A stretch of 64,000 nucleotides of DNA, taken from contig JAEUWP010000500.1 of the NCBI GenBank assembly GCA_018524725.1, forward strand, positions 124,001 through 188,000, written 5' to 3'. Origin of the DNA: Podaxis mareebaensis (taxonomy: Eukaryota > Basidiomycota > Agaricomycetes > Agaricales > Agaricaceae). A program made the translations under genes and the position numbers. Under the pieces are notes generated by a model. It was not told where the DNA came from. It saw nothing but the letters and a program-made list of their open reading frames with translations, and searched no databases. Shown one piece after another: positions 47,759 to 59,200 of this stretch (position 1 is its first letter; each line of letters begins with the position of its first letter).

Positions 47759-49454
47759 ATGCTTCTCCGTCGCGCACTCCGGCAGACCGAGACATTCTCC
47801 GCGGCTCCTCGTGACCCTTCATTAACGCCGGCATCTTCAGGTTCGTACGACGGGGAGAATGCTTGCGCACCATGGCTGGAAAGTATCACGGATCAAGAAT
47901 ACGGCTCTGCAGAAGCAAGGTACGTCCTTCTTATGATGATAATTACACTTCTTTGATTAATTCCGGTCTTTGTAGGCTTCATGACGAGGTTATGGCATAC
48001 GTGAATTACATGGCAGAGACACCCGAAGAAGAGGTTGTTGTGAAATATGTCGTGAATCGCGTTTGTGAGGTGCTGCGTCGGCCGTTTAGGAATTGCCAGG
48101 TGCATGTGTTTGGGAGTACTGCGACTGGGTTGCGGTTACCTGGAAGGTGTGTGCAACGTGGTGTCTATTGTTTAGAGTCATGGCATCTGGCTGACTGTGA
48201 GGGGTGTATATATCTAGTGACATTGATTTGGTCATTGAGACCACGGATATGTTCAACTCCAAGGATATGTTGTTCAAGCTTTCTGATATTGTAAAGTCGA
48301 ATGCGTGGTGTCAAGGACCAGTGTCGGTGAATTATCGAGCAAGGGTGCCAATCATCACATTTTCGACCACGCCTGAGTTTGGTGCGGAATGGAAATCACA
48401 AGTTGTATGAGAAGTTGACGATGGGCGTATAGGATCGCTGAAGTTCGACGTGGGGATCAACAACACGAATGGCCTTGAGACGGGAGCATTTGTTGCGAAG
48501 TGTTTGAAGACTATGCCGGCGCTGCGGCCCTTAGTGCTTGTAATGAAGAAGGCACTTTTACTGCATGGCTTGAATGATGCGTCCAAGGCTGGGATTAGCA
48601 GTTTTGCGGTGATATGCATGTGCATATTCTTTTTGCAAGTGTGGCTTTTCGTTTCGCTACTTTATGCATGGTTGACGATGCGTGCTTAGGTTAATCCTTA
48701 TGGTCTCTCGGAAGAGTACTTCGTCGACCCTATCGGGACGAGGTCGCTGGGATTTATTCTGTATGACTTCCTGGCCTACTATTCGCGAGGCGTACCATAC
48801 CGGGATATGTATATTTCTGTGTCGCAAGGACGGCTTATATCCAAAGACAAGGCTCATTGGATAGGGAGCGACTCGAGAAACTGTTTGGTGATACAGTGCC
48901 CTTGCGATCCTGGTAGGAGTTCCTCGTTCCTGATTTGAAAGTGATTAATGCTGGGTTACGATAAGAACGTAACATAACGAGAGCACTGTCCCTTAGAAAT
49001 TTTGACAGGATTAGACGCATATTTGCTCAAGCGCACGAGGTCATTGGGAGCTCTACCGCAATTTCTTGGAACATTTTGGGTGCGCTGGTTTTTGTGAATG
49101 AAAAGGTCAGGCCTCTACTCTGCGAATGCCGAACCGTTTTAGATGGTTTCGTAGTTCATTGAACACCGCAAGCATATACAACAGCTGGCACATTCAGGTT
49201 TCTTTGCTGGGTGCTATGGCGTGCAGGTTGGCAAAGGAGGGGGGAAAGCATCGTGGACTGGCAATATCCCAGCGTTGCAGTCGAGTCCCCTCGTGGGACC
49301 ACCAATACGATATGGACCGTCTCATCTTCCCAACGATCCAATCCCCATTCAGTCTAGGCCCTTGGAGAAGAGTATCAGCGAACCAATTAATCAACAAGAA
49401 AGGAACGACCACCCTTCGAAGAAAAGAAAGAGGAACCGACATCGACCAAAGTAA
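47759..49454 (+). CDS. TRF4/5-type non-canonical poly(A) polymerase (nucleotidyltransferase)
   Basis: In yeast Trf4/5 add short poly(A) tails within TRAMP and hand aberrant nuclear RNA to the exosome. Exons joined in phase show a Trf4-type start (PWLESITDQEYGSAEARLHD), the nucleotidyltransferase signature HVFGSTATGLRLPGSDIDLV (two metal-binding Asp), the third Asp in SLKFDVGINN, LRPLVLVMKKALLLHGLND, and the PAP-associated region with RIRRIFAQAHEVIG. The tail is basic (SKKRKRNRHRPK, stop 49452-49454). The usual nucleotide-recognition stretch is shortened and Gly replaces Thr of LPTSD. One junction near 48910-49000 could not be fixed: the exon after CPCDP enters by an unclear acceptor. Absence of a long C-terminal zinc-finger part is normal. 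Confidence 0.78.
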
Positions 49455-49575
49455 AGTCACATTTGCATCGTCACCCGCCCCCTTGGGAAGTTTAGATTGA
49501 TACCTAGTATACCCGTGTATTATTGCCTGCCCTATTCTGTTGTGGAAGTCCTGCATGCACCATTAATATACTGGG

Positions 49576-50095
49576 CTAACTAAACGGGGGATCATCGCCG
49601 TCGAAGATGCTTTCGAACAGATCGAACGGGCCGGAAGTCTTGAAATAGCTTCTCAGGAGCGGACAGAAGGCGACTACGGCTTCGTCACCATCAGGATCCT
49701 TCGGATCTCGCACTCTTTCATGAACTCTCATGAATATTGAGCTCCGTCTTGGCTTGGCGGTGGCTTCCTCTGAAATGCGGAGGTTTTGGATGTTGTTGCT
49801 GGCGAAACGGCGTCGAGTTGACCTGCAGAATTTCTACATGCCGACCAGCAACTCCACTGATAGCGGCGCAGTTTCGCCGCCGGTAGCACGAGTCGATGGC
49901 TATTTTTGCCAGTTTGTTGAGGGAGGTATGTACGCGAAGCTGAGTCAGCAGATGGGGTGCTTTTCCGGCAGAGCAACCCTGATGGCTGGCGGGCAACCCA
50001 CGCCTGGTTTTGTTTTGAGGCGACTGTTCTGGACTGTTCTGTCACTACAGCTACACTTCCTTTCCTTTCTTCCCTACCACGACATCCTCCGTCAT
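49576..50095 (-). CDS. Small hypothetical gene with very short introns
   Basis: A chain of exons on the minus strand fits in phase: ATG at 50093-50095 (MTEDVV), a 39 bp intron, then SPEQSPQNKTRRGLPASHQG, a 34 bp intron, PSTRATGGETAPLSVELLVG, a 39 bp intron, and a last exon INNIQNLRISEEATAKPRRS followed by VHERVRDPKDPDGDEAVVAF and FESIFDGDDPPFS with stop at 49576. The last exon reads as real protein. The upstream structure is tentative because the introns are shorter than usual for this genome. I do not recognise the family. Open frames on the plus strand here are shadows. Confidence 0.45.
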
Positions 50096-50199
50096 CACAG
50101 TCGTTGAGGACGCCTTACTAACCACCTGCTGTCGATCAGGTCCCTCTTTTACTTCCTGCCGTGGTCGCCCGTCACACACGACACACTCCTCGGAGAAAA

Positions 50200-52211
50200 A
50201 TGTTACCTCTCCTTGTCGCCGCCTTGGCGCCCCTCCTTGCCTTAGCGCAGGACGGTGGAATTTCTGGTCCAACTTCGAGTGCATCCGCGGCTGGGTACTC
50301 ATGTGATACGTCCAAGTGTCAGCTACCCAACTGCTTGTGTGCAAGCACCAGCCCACCAGGGGGATTGAACCCAGTGCGTATATGCTACCTTGACAGCGAT
50401 CACTTGAAGACTCAAGCGCACATATGCAGTCAGAGGTCCCTCAGTTCGTCGTTTTCACTGCTGATGACGCAGTGCAATCGTACACCCTCGATGCCGTTAA
50501 TCAGTTCTTGGCTCACCGCAAGAATCCCAATGGCTGCACACCCAAAATGACCTATTTCACGTCGCTCAACTACACCAACTACACTCTTGTCACGGGTATG
50601 ATTTAGTCTGCTACTCGTCTCCCTTCGCCCTAACCTCGTGTGTTTCGTCCAGACTGGTACGTGGCGGGAAACGAGATCGCCGATCACACGTATGTGTTTC
50701 CCTTAATCGCGGATATTCGCTGGCTGACATGTCCGAAGCATGACGCACGTCGGATCGCCTTCTGCTGAAGAAGTCAACGGAAATCTCATTGCCCTGAATG
50801 CCTTGGCTGGCATTCCAATGAGTGCGCTCAAGGGTTTCCGCGCTCCTTTCCTCAATTACAGCCGTGAAACCCTCCAAATCCTTTACGACTCCAAGTTCCT
50901 TTATGACTCTAGCTCGGCTGCCTCTGTTCCTGTCACCGATCCTGATACTGACGCTTTCTGGCCGTATACCCTTGACTATGGAATGGCAAACAATTGTTTG
51001 GAGGTTCCCGGAACGTGTAAGGGAGAGCCCAAGTTACCCGGTTTCTGGGAGATTCCTATGTATGCCTTCTTTGACAAGCTCGGAGTTAATGGCCCTCACC
51101 TTATGGACCCTTGGCTGTAAGTATATGACGTCTTTACTGCAGGTTCGCATACTGAACTTGGCATAGTGATAACGCTAACGGCGAATCGCACCCGAACGAT
51201 ACCGCTACGCTCGAGTACATGAAGGACACTTTCACTGCTCATTATAACAACAACAGGCAGCCCATTGGCCTCTACACCCACCCTATCCATGTTTCGGTAT
51301 GCCCAACTGTCATCAGGATACTCTGAGAAACTCACCTCACTGATCGCAGAGGAGTTATCCTGGTGTCGATGTCAGGAACTCTACGATTGATATGATTAAT
51401 GCTTTCTTGGATTGGGCGCAGGAGCAACAGAATGGTGTGTTCCCTTGCATACTAGGCTCATACGCAGAGTTTAAATGCGTTCTTAGTTTGGATTGTATCC
51501 AACGAGCAACTTCTTGACTGGGTCCGCAACCCTGTCCCTGTTTCGCAACTTGATCAGATTGCTTCGCTCAAGTGTACGACCCCTAAGGTGGATGCCAAGA
51601 TTTGTAATGGCATGCCAGAAAATGAAGCCGGCTTGCTCTCTCACTGCGCCTTCCCTGACTTCCCCTTCTACACCTGCGTATGTTCAATAATCTCATTTCT
51701 TTTTGTTTCATCCTCTAATTTCATCACTAGTATGGTTGCCCCGAGACCCAACCTACTGTTAACAACCCAAATCCTGCTCAACAAGTTCCCGAGGGCCAAA
51801 ATGCACGTTTCCGCCGTAAGTTACTTTTGTGTTCGGCGCTCGATAGTTTATTGATGGACTATTGCTAGTTCCTGCCAATTGTTCGACCCCATTCTGGGAT
51901 CCCATCAAGGGCGAATGTATCTGTACTTCTGATACCTGTTCCTTCACTGACAACTCGCGTCCTATCGGAGTAAGTTGATATATTGGTTAAAATCCTTATT
52001 GAAGCTCATTTGTTTCATCCAGCCCAACGGTTCTAATCTTACGGGTGGTGGCACTGGTGGTTCCTTCAACGGGGGCGGAGCAGCGGCAACGCCTTCCTAT
52101 ATTCCGTTCAACGGCGATGCTCCCCGCTTCTCTCCGGGGGTTTGGAATGCATTCGTCGTCGGTCTTGTTGGCGCAATGATTGGTACCTTCGGTGTTGTCC
52201 AGCGTTTCTGA
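50200..52211 (+). CDS. GPI-anchored chitin deacetylase-like protein (CE4)
   Basis: Polysaccharide deacetylase of carbohydrate esterase family 4; removes acetyl groups from chitin in the cell wall. The start ATG at 50200 opens a signal peptide (MLPLLVAALAPLLALAQ); an upstream in-frame GTG is not needed. A Cys-rich chitin-binding-like segment (CDTSKCQLPNCLCAS) comes next. The NodB motifs are motif 1 as FTADDAVQ, motif 2 as DHTMTHVG (HxxxH), motif 3 GFRAPFLN, and the late His in LYTHPIHVS. More Cys-containing segments follow (GECICTSDTCSFTDNS). The C-terminus is Gly/Ser-rich with a hydrophobic end (GVWNAFVVGLVGAMIG), a GPI-anchor signal. About nine short introns. The TxDDAV form is typical of the animal-like chitin deacetylase group. 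Confidence 0.88.
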
Positions 52212-52510
52212 GTGTCGTGTTGGTCAACTTGGAACTATTTTTAGGACGATCTTGGGACCTTTATTTTACATTATGAATATTGCATACTGGACGATTACGA
52301 TTTCCGATACCTTACTGGATACAACCCCTGTCATTCGTTACTACTGGACATCTTAAATAGATATATATAGTCTTCTGCTCGAGCAAAATCTCTACCCTCG
52401 GCTATCAGATTCTGCGGAACACGATGATTTCATATGTCACGAACAACACATACATAAAGCATTACTTCCACAACATTAAACATGGAGCTTAATGGCTCGT
52501 CCACATGATA
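52212..52510. other. Convergent spacer
   Basis: 3' flanks of the convergent chitin deacetylase and TPR-like genes; nothing else is seen. Confidence 0.5.
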
Positions 52511-55467
52511 TCATGCCCCCTCAAGTTCTGGCAGATGAACAGCACCAAGCCAGGCCAATATAATCTCTACACGGGGACCATGCAAGGGTATATTTATCGG
52601 CAATGTTTTCTTCTTAACACCAGCAGCCCTTTCGGCCACTGCCTGTTCCGCTCGTTCTCTCTGACGCTTAACGACAGGCGCGAGCAAGATCCGAGCACAA
52701 TCCAAAACGCGACTCGCGTCAGCTCGATAAAATTCTTGATCGCCTTCAACAGGTTGTCTTCCTTTATCCTTGGAAGATTCTCCAAAGGGGTAAAGAGAAG
52801 AGGGTATCGATGGGGAAGGTAAGGAAGGAGTGTTGAGTCCGTGTGTACTGTTCTTCCTGGAAACTGAAGTTGAAGAGGTGGATGCTGCGTAGTAGTGGTC
52901 CGTCACAGTCGTCGTGTCAGGGCGGAGGAGCGTCGAAGACGACGAGGAACCAGGCTCAGCAGACATTTCAACAAAGGTCGAACTTGAACCTGAGCTTGGG
53001 CCAGTGATATATCCAGTTGGCGCTGAAGTCAGAGCCAGAGGAGATGAAGTCGAAGTCGAAGGCGGGAAAGCATTCAGGTCAATCCCAGCAATCGCGTTCG
53101 CCAACAATGCCGACGTAGGGGGTACTGGAGGCAAAGCAAAAGTCGAGATGGTCGAGGTTGTCGACGAATTTGAAGCGGAAGGTGTAATAAGCTTTGGCAT
53201 GTCCGAGTTCGTGAGTCTCGCTTTTCCCCGATGATTATTCACGAGCGGGTGTGGTTGGGTGCCATTCTTCCACCCGGTGGCGAGCCGTTCGAGAACTTCG
53301 ATGAATTCGGCTTGACCCATTGAGCGCGGTGGGAGGAAGATTGGGTAGCCCTCGACTCCGTCTACGAGGACGGCAGTTTTGGCGAACTGGGGTAGGAGAT
53401 TTGGAAAGTCGGCTAGAAGGAGGTAGCATATAAGCACGCTGAAATGGGATTCAACGAGGAGGGGGTGGTAGGTTGTTAATGCAGGGGGTGTCTCGGACAG
53501 GTTGGGAGGCGGGGGGTTGTTGTGGTTTCCCGGACGTATGGATTCGGAGAGTAAGAAAGCATACTCGACTTGAGCTGCGATATCGCCTTCGGGTAGCGCT
53601 ACAGTGGGGTCGCCACCGTCAAAATGGGAAAGGAATTTCTCGTGGTCGCGGATACTCTTCTTCAACAAGCCATTGATCTGGTCTCGGAACGGTTTTGCTG
53701 CAAGTACTTCGCGGTAAGCCTTCACTTTAGCGCCTGTGCGGCTTCCCAACGGACCATCCGGATTACCAATCTCGACGCCACCGTACCGACTATTATCGAG
53801 GCAACAGAGACGGAGGTCAGCTCCGTCTACTGAGGTGGGCTTTTGCACCCCTTCGAGATTAATTATAGCGCTTTCGATGAGATGGATCGCGTGTTGCAGG
53901 TAGGCAGCACCACGGAGGAAAAGGAGTTGCGTTTCGATAGGTTCCGGCGCATCAGGTAGCATGGAAGGGTGCAGGGGAAGTGGTTCCCCATCGGGTCCTT
54001 CAACCATCCCCTCAGGGACTGAAGTGCCGTCCGAAGGTGCCTGGCCATTGGTGTGTGCGTGTCCACTGCCCGTGCCCTTTCGTTTCTTTGACTTGGAGTT
54101 CCGCGTCTCTGCAGGGGTACCGTGATGCATCATCTTGGCTCTGCGTTGAGCCCGGGCTTCTTTGAGTGCGAACGTGAAATCCTTGGCTGCTTGGGTGAAT
54201 TCCTCGCGAAAACAGTGCACGATCCCCCTTGTTCGGTAGTATTCGAGTTGATGTGGATAAGCAGCTATTAGTTCATCCAAGACTTTCGTGGTTGTAGATT
54301 CTGCCAATTGCCTATGGCTAGGAATCGGTTAATATGTGGACATATGAAGGGACAACCGAGTGCATACCTAGATGGTATCTTCTCATGGAAGAAATGCACA
54401 TATTTCGCGTCGGGGTCGTTTGGATCTGTTCACGATTTCTTAAAACGCGAAGATAAGATGAAATACTTCGACCCACCGTGTTTGAGCACACGTTCCGCTA
54501 CATCATCGAATACACTCCCTCCTTGCATAACCATTACACTGGACGCTATCTCGTCCGTCTTATATGCTTGTGCCAGCTTTTGTACTGCAAGGGCCCGCAA
54601 TCTATGCACCCGATTCGCAGACATATTGACACTCCTCCCTCCCCCGTTATTCGTTCCAAGCGGATTAAGTCCTAGAGATTGTGCGGTAGCCCACGGGCCT
54701 CCATTATAGGAGGAAGTACTTCGTATAGACCCCAGCTCGATGGCAGATAAGCCGGACGACGCACGAACAGATAATTCTGTGGCCTCGTCTATTAGTCTCC
54801 GTATAGTCGTTACAGATCGTAGAACTCCTGGGTCAATTGGTGGTGGGGCGGGTTTTCCAGTGGTAGGGGAAGTAGCGATGGACGACATGAGGGTACGAGG
54901 GGATTCAGGAGGCGAGTAGTCGTCGAGATTGGGGAAGGAACGAAGTCTGGCAGATGGGCTGATAGGAGATGTAGGAATAGAATAGGAAGAACGAGAGGCA
55001 GAGGCGGCGTACATGGCTGGATCTAGGTTAAGGAGGAGGAGGGATTCCAAGAGCTCGACAGGAAGCTGGAGCCAGGGACCCTAAGAGATATTGAGCGACG
55101 GGCAACAGTGACTCTGATGCATCACACGAACATGGTAAGAGCTAATGTATCGCCAATGCTTGTTCCTGCTAATGCAGAGAACCTGAGGACGATCCTCAGA
55201 GTCGCCGTCTACGTCTTGAGATCGTGACTTGGAGGCGGCGGCAGCGGCGGCTTCCTTGGCCTTCGCTGACTTCTTGGACTTTTTCTTCTTTTTCTTCTTC
55301 TGTGTAGCTGTCGTAGGATCCGATGGCAAAGGTTGTTCTGACAATAACGGTGAGGCATCTGCAGAGAAAGTGACAGGCGTTGAGACCTCGGAAATTTCGG
55401 TGACGGGATCGTCTGTGTATTCTGGAGGAGAGGTTGCGTCGTCATCTGCTATGCGCGTCGCGTTCAT
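52511..55467 (-). CDS. Large Ser/Pro-rich protein with TPR-like region, function unknown
   Basis: Four exons give about 900 residues. Start ATG at 55465-55467 (MNATRIADDDATSPPEY). The first exon ends in a poly-Lys/Ala tract of probably nuclear type (KKKKKKKSKKSAKAKEAAAA). Next comes GPWLQLPVELLESLLLLNLD, a disordered Ser/Pro block and the helix VHRLRALAVQKLAQAYKTDE. A small exon (DPNDPDAKYVHFFHEKIPSR) leads to a TPR-like helix pair (ELIAAYPHQLEYYRTRGIVH, then FTQAAKDFTFALKEARAQRR), a helical middle with YHPLLVESHFSVLICYLLLA, a Ser/Thr-rich linker and a conserved C-terminal domain (VLDCARILLAPVVKRQRERA, ending LGAVHLPELEGA). I do not recognise a named family. Splice phases fit at all joins used. 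Confidence 0.75.
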
Positions 55468-56260
55468 CGTTGAGCCCAGACCAGCCGATACGGCCAGCGT
55501 CAGTGTAGTGGCGGGTGAACTTGAAGTATAAGTGATAGCGTCGAGAGCCTTTCCACAAATGTTCGCAGAATTTTGGCGCCCCAAGGAGAGATTCCCACGA
55601 TCAACAATCACTCTTCTTGCAACCTCAAGTTCCAAAGCTTCAAATAAATTATACAACTAATTGATTATTATACAACACAACGTCTATGTTCTCATGAAGG
55701 TTGCCCGGGTCGGGCCGTGTGATTCGTCCTGGCGGACTGGGTGCCTCCTGTTGCTTATTCGGTCGACTTTTGCTGCAGCTAAGTATCCTCGTGGTAACTA
55801 CTCCATCGGCGGAGAAATCCCAACGCATGCGGATCTTGCCTTCTGAACCTGGTATCTATGCAATGTATGCATGCTTGCGCCACCGGCATCAACGAGGAGC
55901 TGTCGATCTAATCTCTCCATTATCAGTATGATATTGTACTTTCCCAATCCGTGTATGCACGCTTGAGTACTGATTTCATTACTCAGGGAAGCCCACAATA
56001 CATTATGGACACGGATATACATAATACAACATGGACGCGATGAAGAAAACAAAGATGTACATTGCGGATCAGAAAGCAAAGCTAACGTGCTACAGTACAA
56101 AGCAAAGGGCAAATCGGTGATAGATGAACAAAACAGCGAGGACGAGGAAATCGGAGATGATATCACAACAGATGGGTAACGAAAGCAAAGAAATCAAATG
56201 CAAAAGCAATAGCAAATGAACGAACAAACCCAAGAAACGGCCAAATCCTCCCCCCAGACT
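55468..56260. other. Spacer between the TPR-like gene and RdRP
   Basis: Contains the promoter of the TPR-like gene and the 3' flank of the RdRP gene. No gene is recognised; the minus-strand frame at 55798-56166 has no features. Confidence 0.45.
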
Positions 56261-59200
56261 TCAATCAATATAACTCTTCTCAACCGCCTTGACACACGAC
56301 CCAACAATCGTCTTCATCTCATCAATCTCCCTGATACAGGGTGCAATTCCGCCTTTCGCCGCCCTCGCTTTAATCTCACACAGTTGCCCAAATGCGACCT
56401 GAAATGCGAACGGCGAATCGGGCCATTTCCTATAAGCGTACGAGGCCTTGATTTCATCCACATTGCTCGTCGCGATAATTCCATCTACAGAAGACGCAAA
56501 GAACTTCGCAGCTTCCAAGGATGGATTGTCACCTCCGTTGCCACTACTAGAGGGTGACTTCTTCAGCTTTGACTTCGACCTCCCGCACGCCTGAGCCCAC
56601 TTTTCATACGCCTGATCTACGTGACGACGGATTTTCGAAAGATCATCTGTAAAGAAAGTCATTCTAGTCTCCCCGAACACCCTATTCGCGAATTCGGTAG
56701 CGTCATCGTATGGCTTGACGAGAACGGGATCAGCCCTGTTGCTACAACATTTCGCGGCTTCATTAAAATCCTTCTTCAACTTCTCACCCTTCGCCAGACC
56801 CGCGTCGTAGAGCTTGTTAAGGATGAAAGCAGCGCTGGCAGGATTGATCTGACGCGTCCGCCGTTTTGCAGGTGATTGCGGGTCGCCGAAATATGTGTCT
56901 TCGACGCCTAAGGCGCCGCCCCCAAATTCCTTCCTATCCTTCTCGAATATCCCCTTTGCGAGTATCAGTCCCGATTTACTCGCATCCAAAAGCGTGTTGA
57001 ACCTGATGGGCCCTAATCAGCATGTGAAGGTCGCAGAAACCAAAAGAAATTAACATATATGCGAGCCGAATAGCCTTGGGGTCGTCATATCCGTATTTTT
57101 CGATTGCGTTGTCGTGGAAAACCGAATACAAGCCCTTGCAATCTTCGTTAAGGCTAAGGAGTAAAGCGCCTTGCAGCGCTTCTTGGCGTTCCGTGGACGA
57201 CTTGTTCTTGACGCGCTCACAGAACTGGCCCACGGTCTCGACATCCTTTTCGAAGTTTGCCTCAAGGAGGTCATCGGGAGGAGGAACGAATGGTTTGTTC
57301 TTGAACGGTTCGACGAGTTCGGGTTCACGAAGAATGAAAAGTTCATCTGTGAAAATAATAAGTAACGGGAACTACCAGACAATCTCAGGATGTTCACCTC
57401 CATCCATGTCTAAAAGACCCAATTCAGTAATGAGCTTTTCCACCGAGATAATTCAATACGTACCCCCACCGCTGAGTAAACTCGCAAGACTGCGAGTCCC
57501 CTTTGTTGACGCGATGATGACATCCGGCCAATTGTATAGTTCGGGTATATTCACTGCCTTTACCTTTTGCAGGTCCGAGGCAACGCGAATAGGGTATCTA
57601 GGGCACGTCAGAATAAGATTACGCCAGTCGTCACGGGAGCAGTCACCTGCCAAGCTATAGGAAGTCAAATCAACTACAAGTAGAAAGTGAAAACGATTTA
57701 GAACTCACAATGACATCACCAGTAAGGATATCAAACGTCCTTTGTGTTCGAGGATCGAGGAGACTTTGAGAAGACCTATAGTAAACTTCGCCTTCTCCTA
57801 AGACACCGAGGGGATCTGCGGACCAGAATTTTGAGGATTTCATCATACGGGTTGGATGCCGAAATAGAAGCGTACCGGGGACAACAAAACCGACGAGGGA
57901 TTCAGGCAGTGGGATGCGATACTTCTCGACGCAAGTCTTGATCGTCTGTTCAATGATGTATTCGAGCTTTTCGCGAAGGAGCTTCGACTGAGATGGATGA
58001 AAGCCGGCCTGAACAAGTTCGAGCGCGAATTCGTTCAATGCCAGAGGTGCTGAAAATGCTTAGCTTCCAGTGGAGGTCTATACATAATGTCCTACCTTTG
58101 CTATACTCGTTTCTTCCAGTATACGCACTGTTTGCCTCATCAAACATGTCCCCGTCATCAACATCCCCCTCCTCTGCCTCCTTATATACGCGCCCAGTCA
58201 ACCCGAGCGCACGACTAATACCGGCCGTAACACGTGCAAGGCGTGACCTTGCAACACTCCCAGTATTGTTAATGGCATACCACAAGTGCAATGCCGCCTT
58301 CGGCCGGTTCCAGTTCACGAGCGGTTCGATCTCCTCTGCCAACCCTTTCTCCAGATACTCCATAAGCACTTTATCAGGAACACCGTTAAAAGATAAATTG
58401 ACAATGCTCTGGCGCGAGACGGAGACCGGGGTGGAAGGCTGGGAAGCGGCCACGAGCTCGAAAATGCGGTGGGCTCGGTCAAAATTTGGAAGTTTGATCT
58501 TGTTCTGCGAATCGCGAACCCAGATCTTATATTCTGGACTGTCGTCGTCAGGGTGGAGAATCCAAAGGCCCTTCGCTCCAGCAATACGGCCTTGAACAGC
58601 TACCGGGAGACTTGGTTTACCGATTTGAGCGTTGATGGCGACGAGGGCCGCCTGATTGATGAAACCACATCCATCCGTCATTGTCTCTTCAGCTGAGGCT
58701 TTACCACCTTTGTACTCGCTGCCGTCTGCAAGCGTGAAAAACAGCTTTAGAAAAAGTATGTAGAAGGCAAACGAGACTCACAGATATCGTCCATGTAATA
58801 CATATTTTCTGCTTTGAATTCAAGAACCGGGATACTCGTGGACAAACCAAGCGCGTATCGAGTAACATACTTGCTTAATGCCTATCGAGAGGAATTAGCA
58901 CAAAGGTTGCATGGAAAAGTTAGTGACGAACCTGCTTGTAGTTGTACTCGGGCGGGTTATGCCAATTTATGAACTCTGCAAATGAGAGGCGATATTGATC
59001 GCCACACGCCGGCCGTGGTTTGCGCTCCCAGTTCTCATTGGTCTCCACCATATAGAGACTATGATCCTTCGCATGGAAAGGAACGAACACACGCCCACAT
59101 AGAATAAATTTTCCTTGCAAGAAAACCTTCAACTGCGCGCTTTCCTTCAGGATAAGATCCTTGGGAATGCGTAGTTGGAGAATTCGGCGCGAACCACAGA

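Noticed and set aside
55229..55531. 100-codon plus-strand frame with a poly-Phe run
   Set aside because: Antisense of the Lys-rich first exon of the TPR-like gene.
57076..58595. Plus-strand frames of about 200 codons
   Set aside because: Antisense shadows of RdRP exons that carry known motifs.
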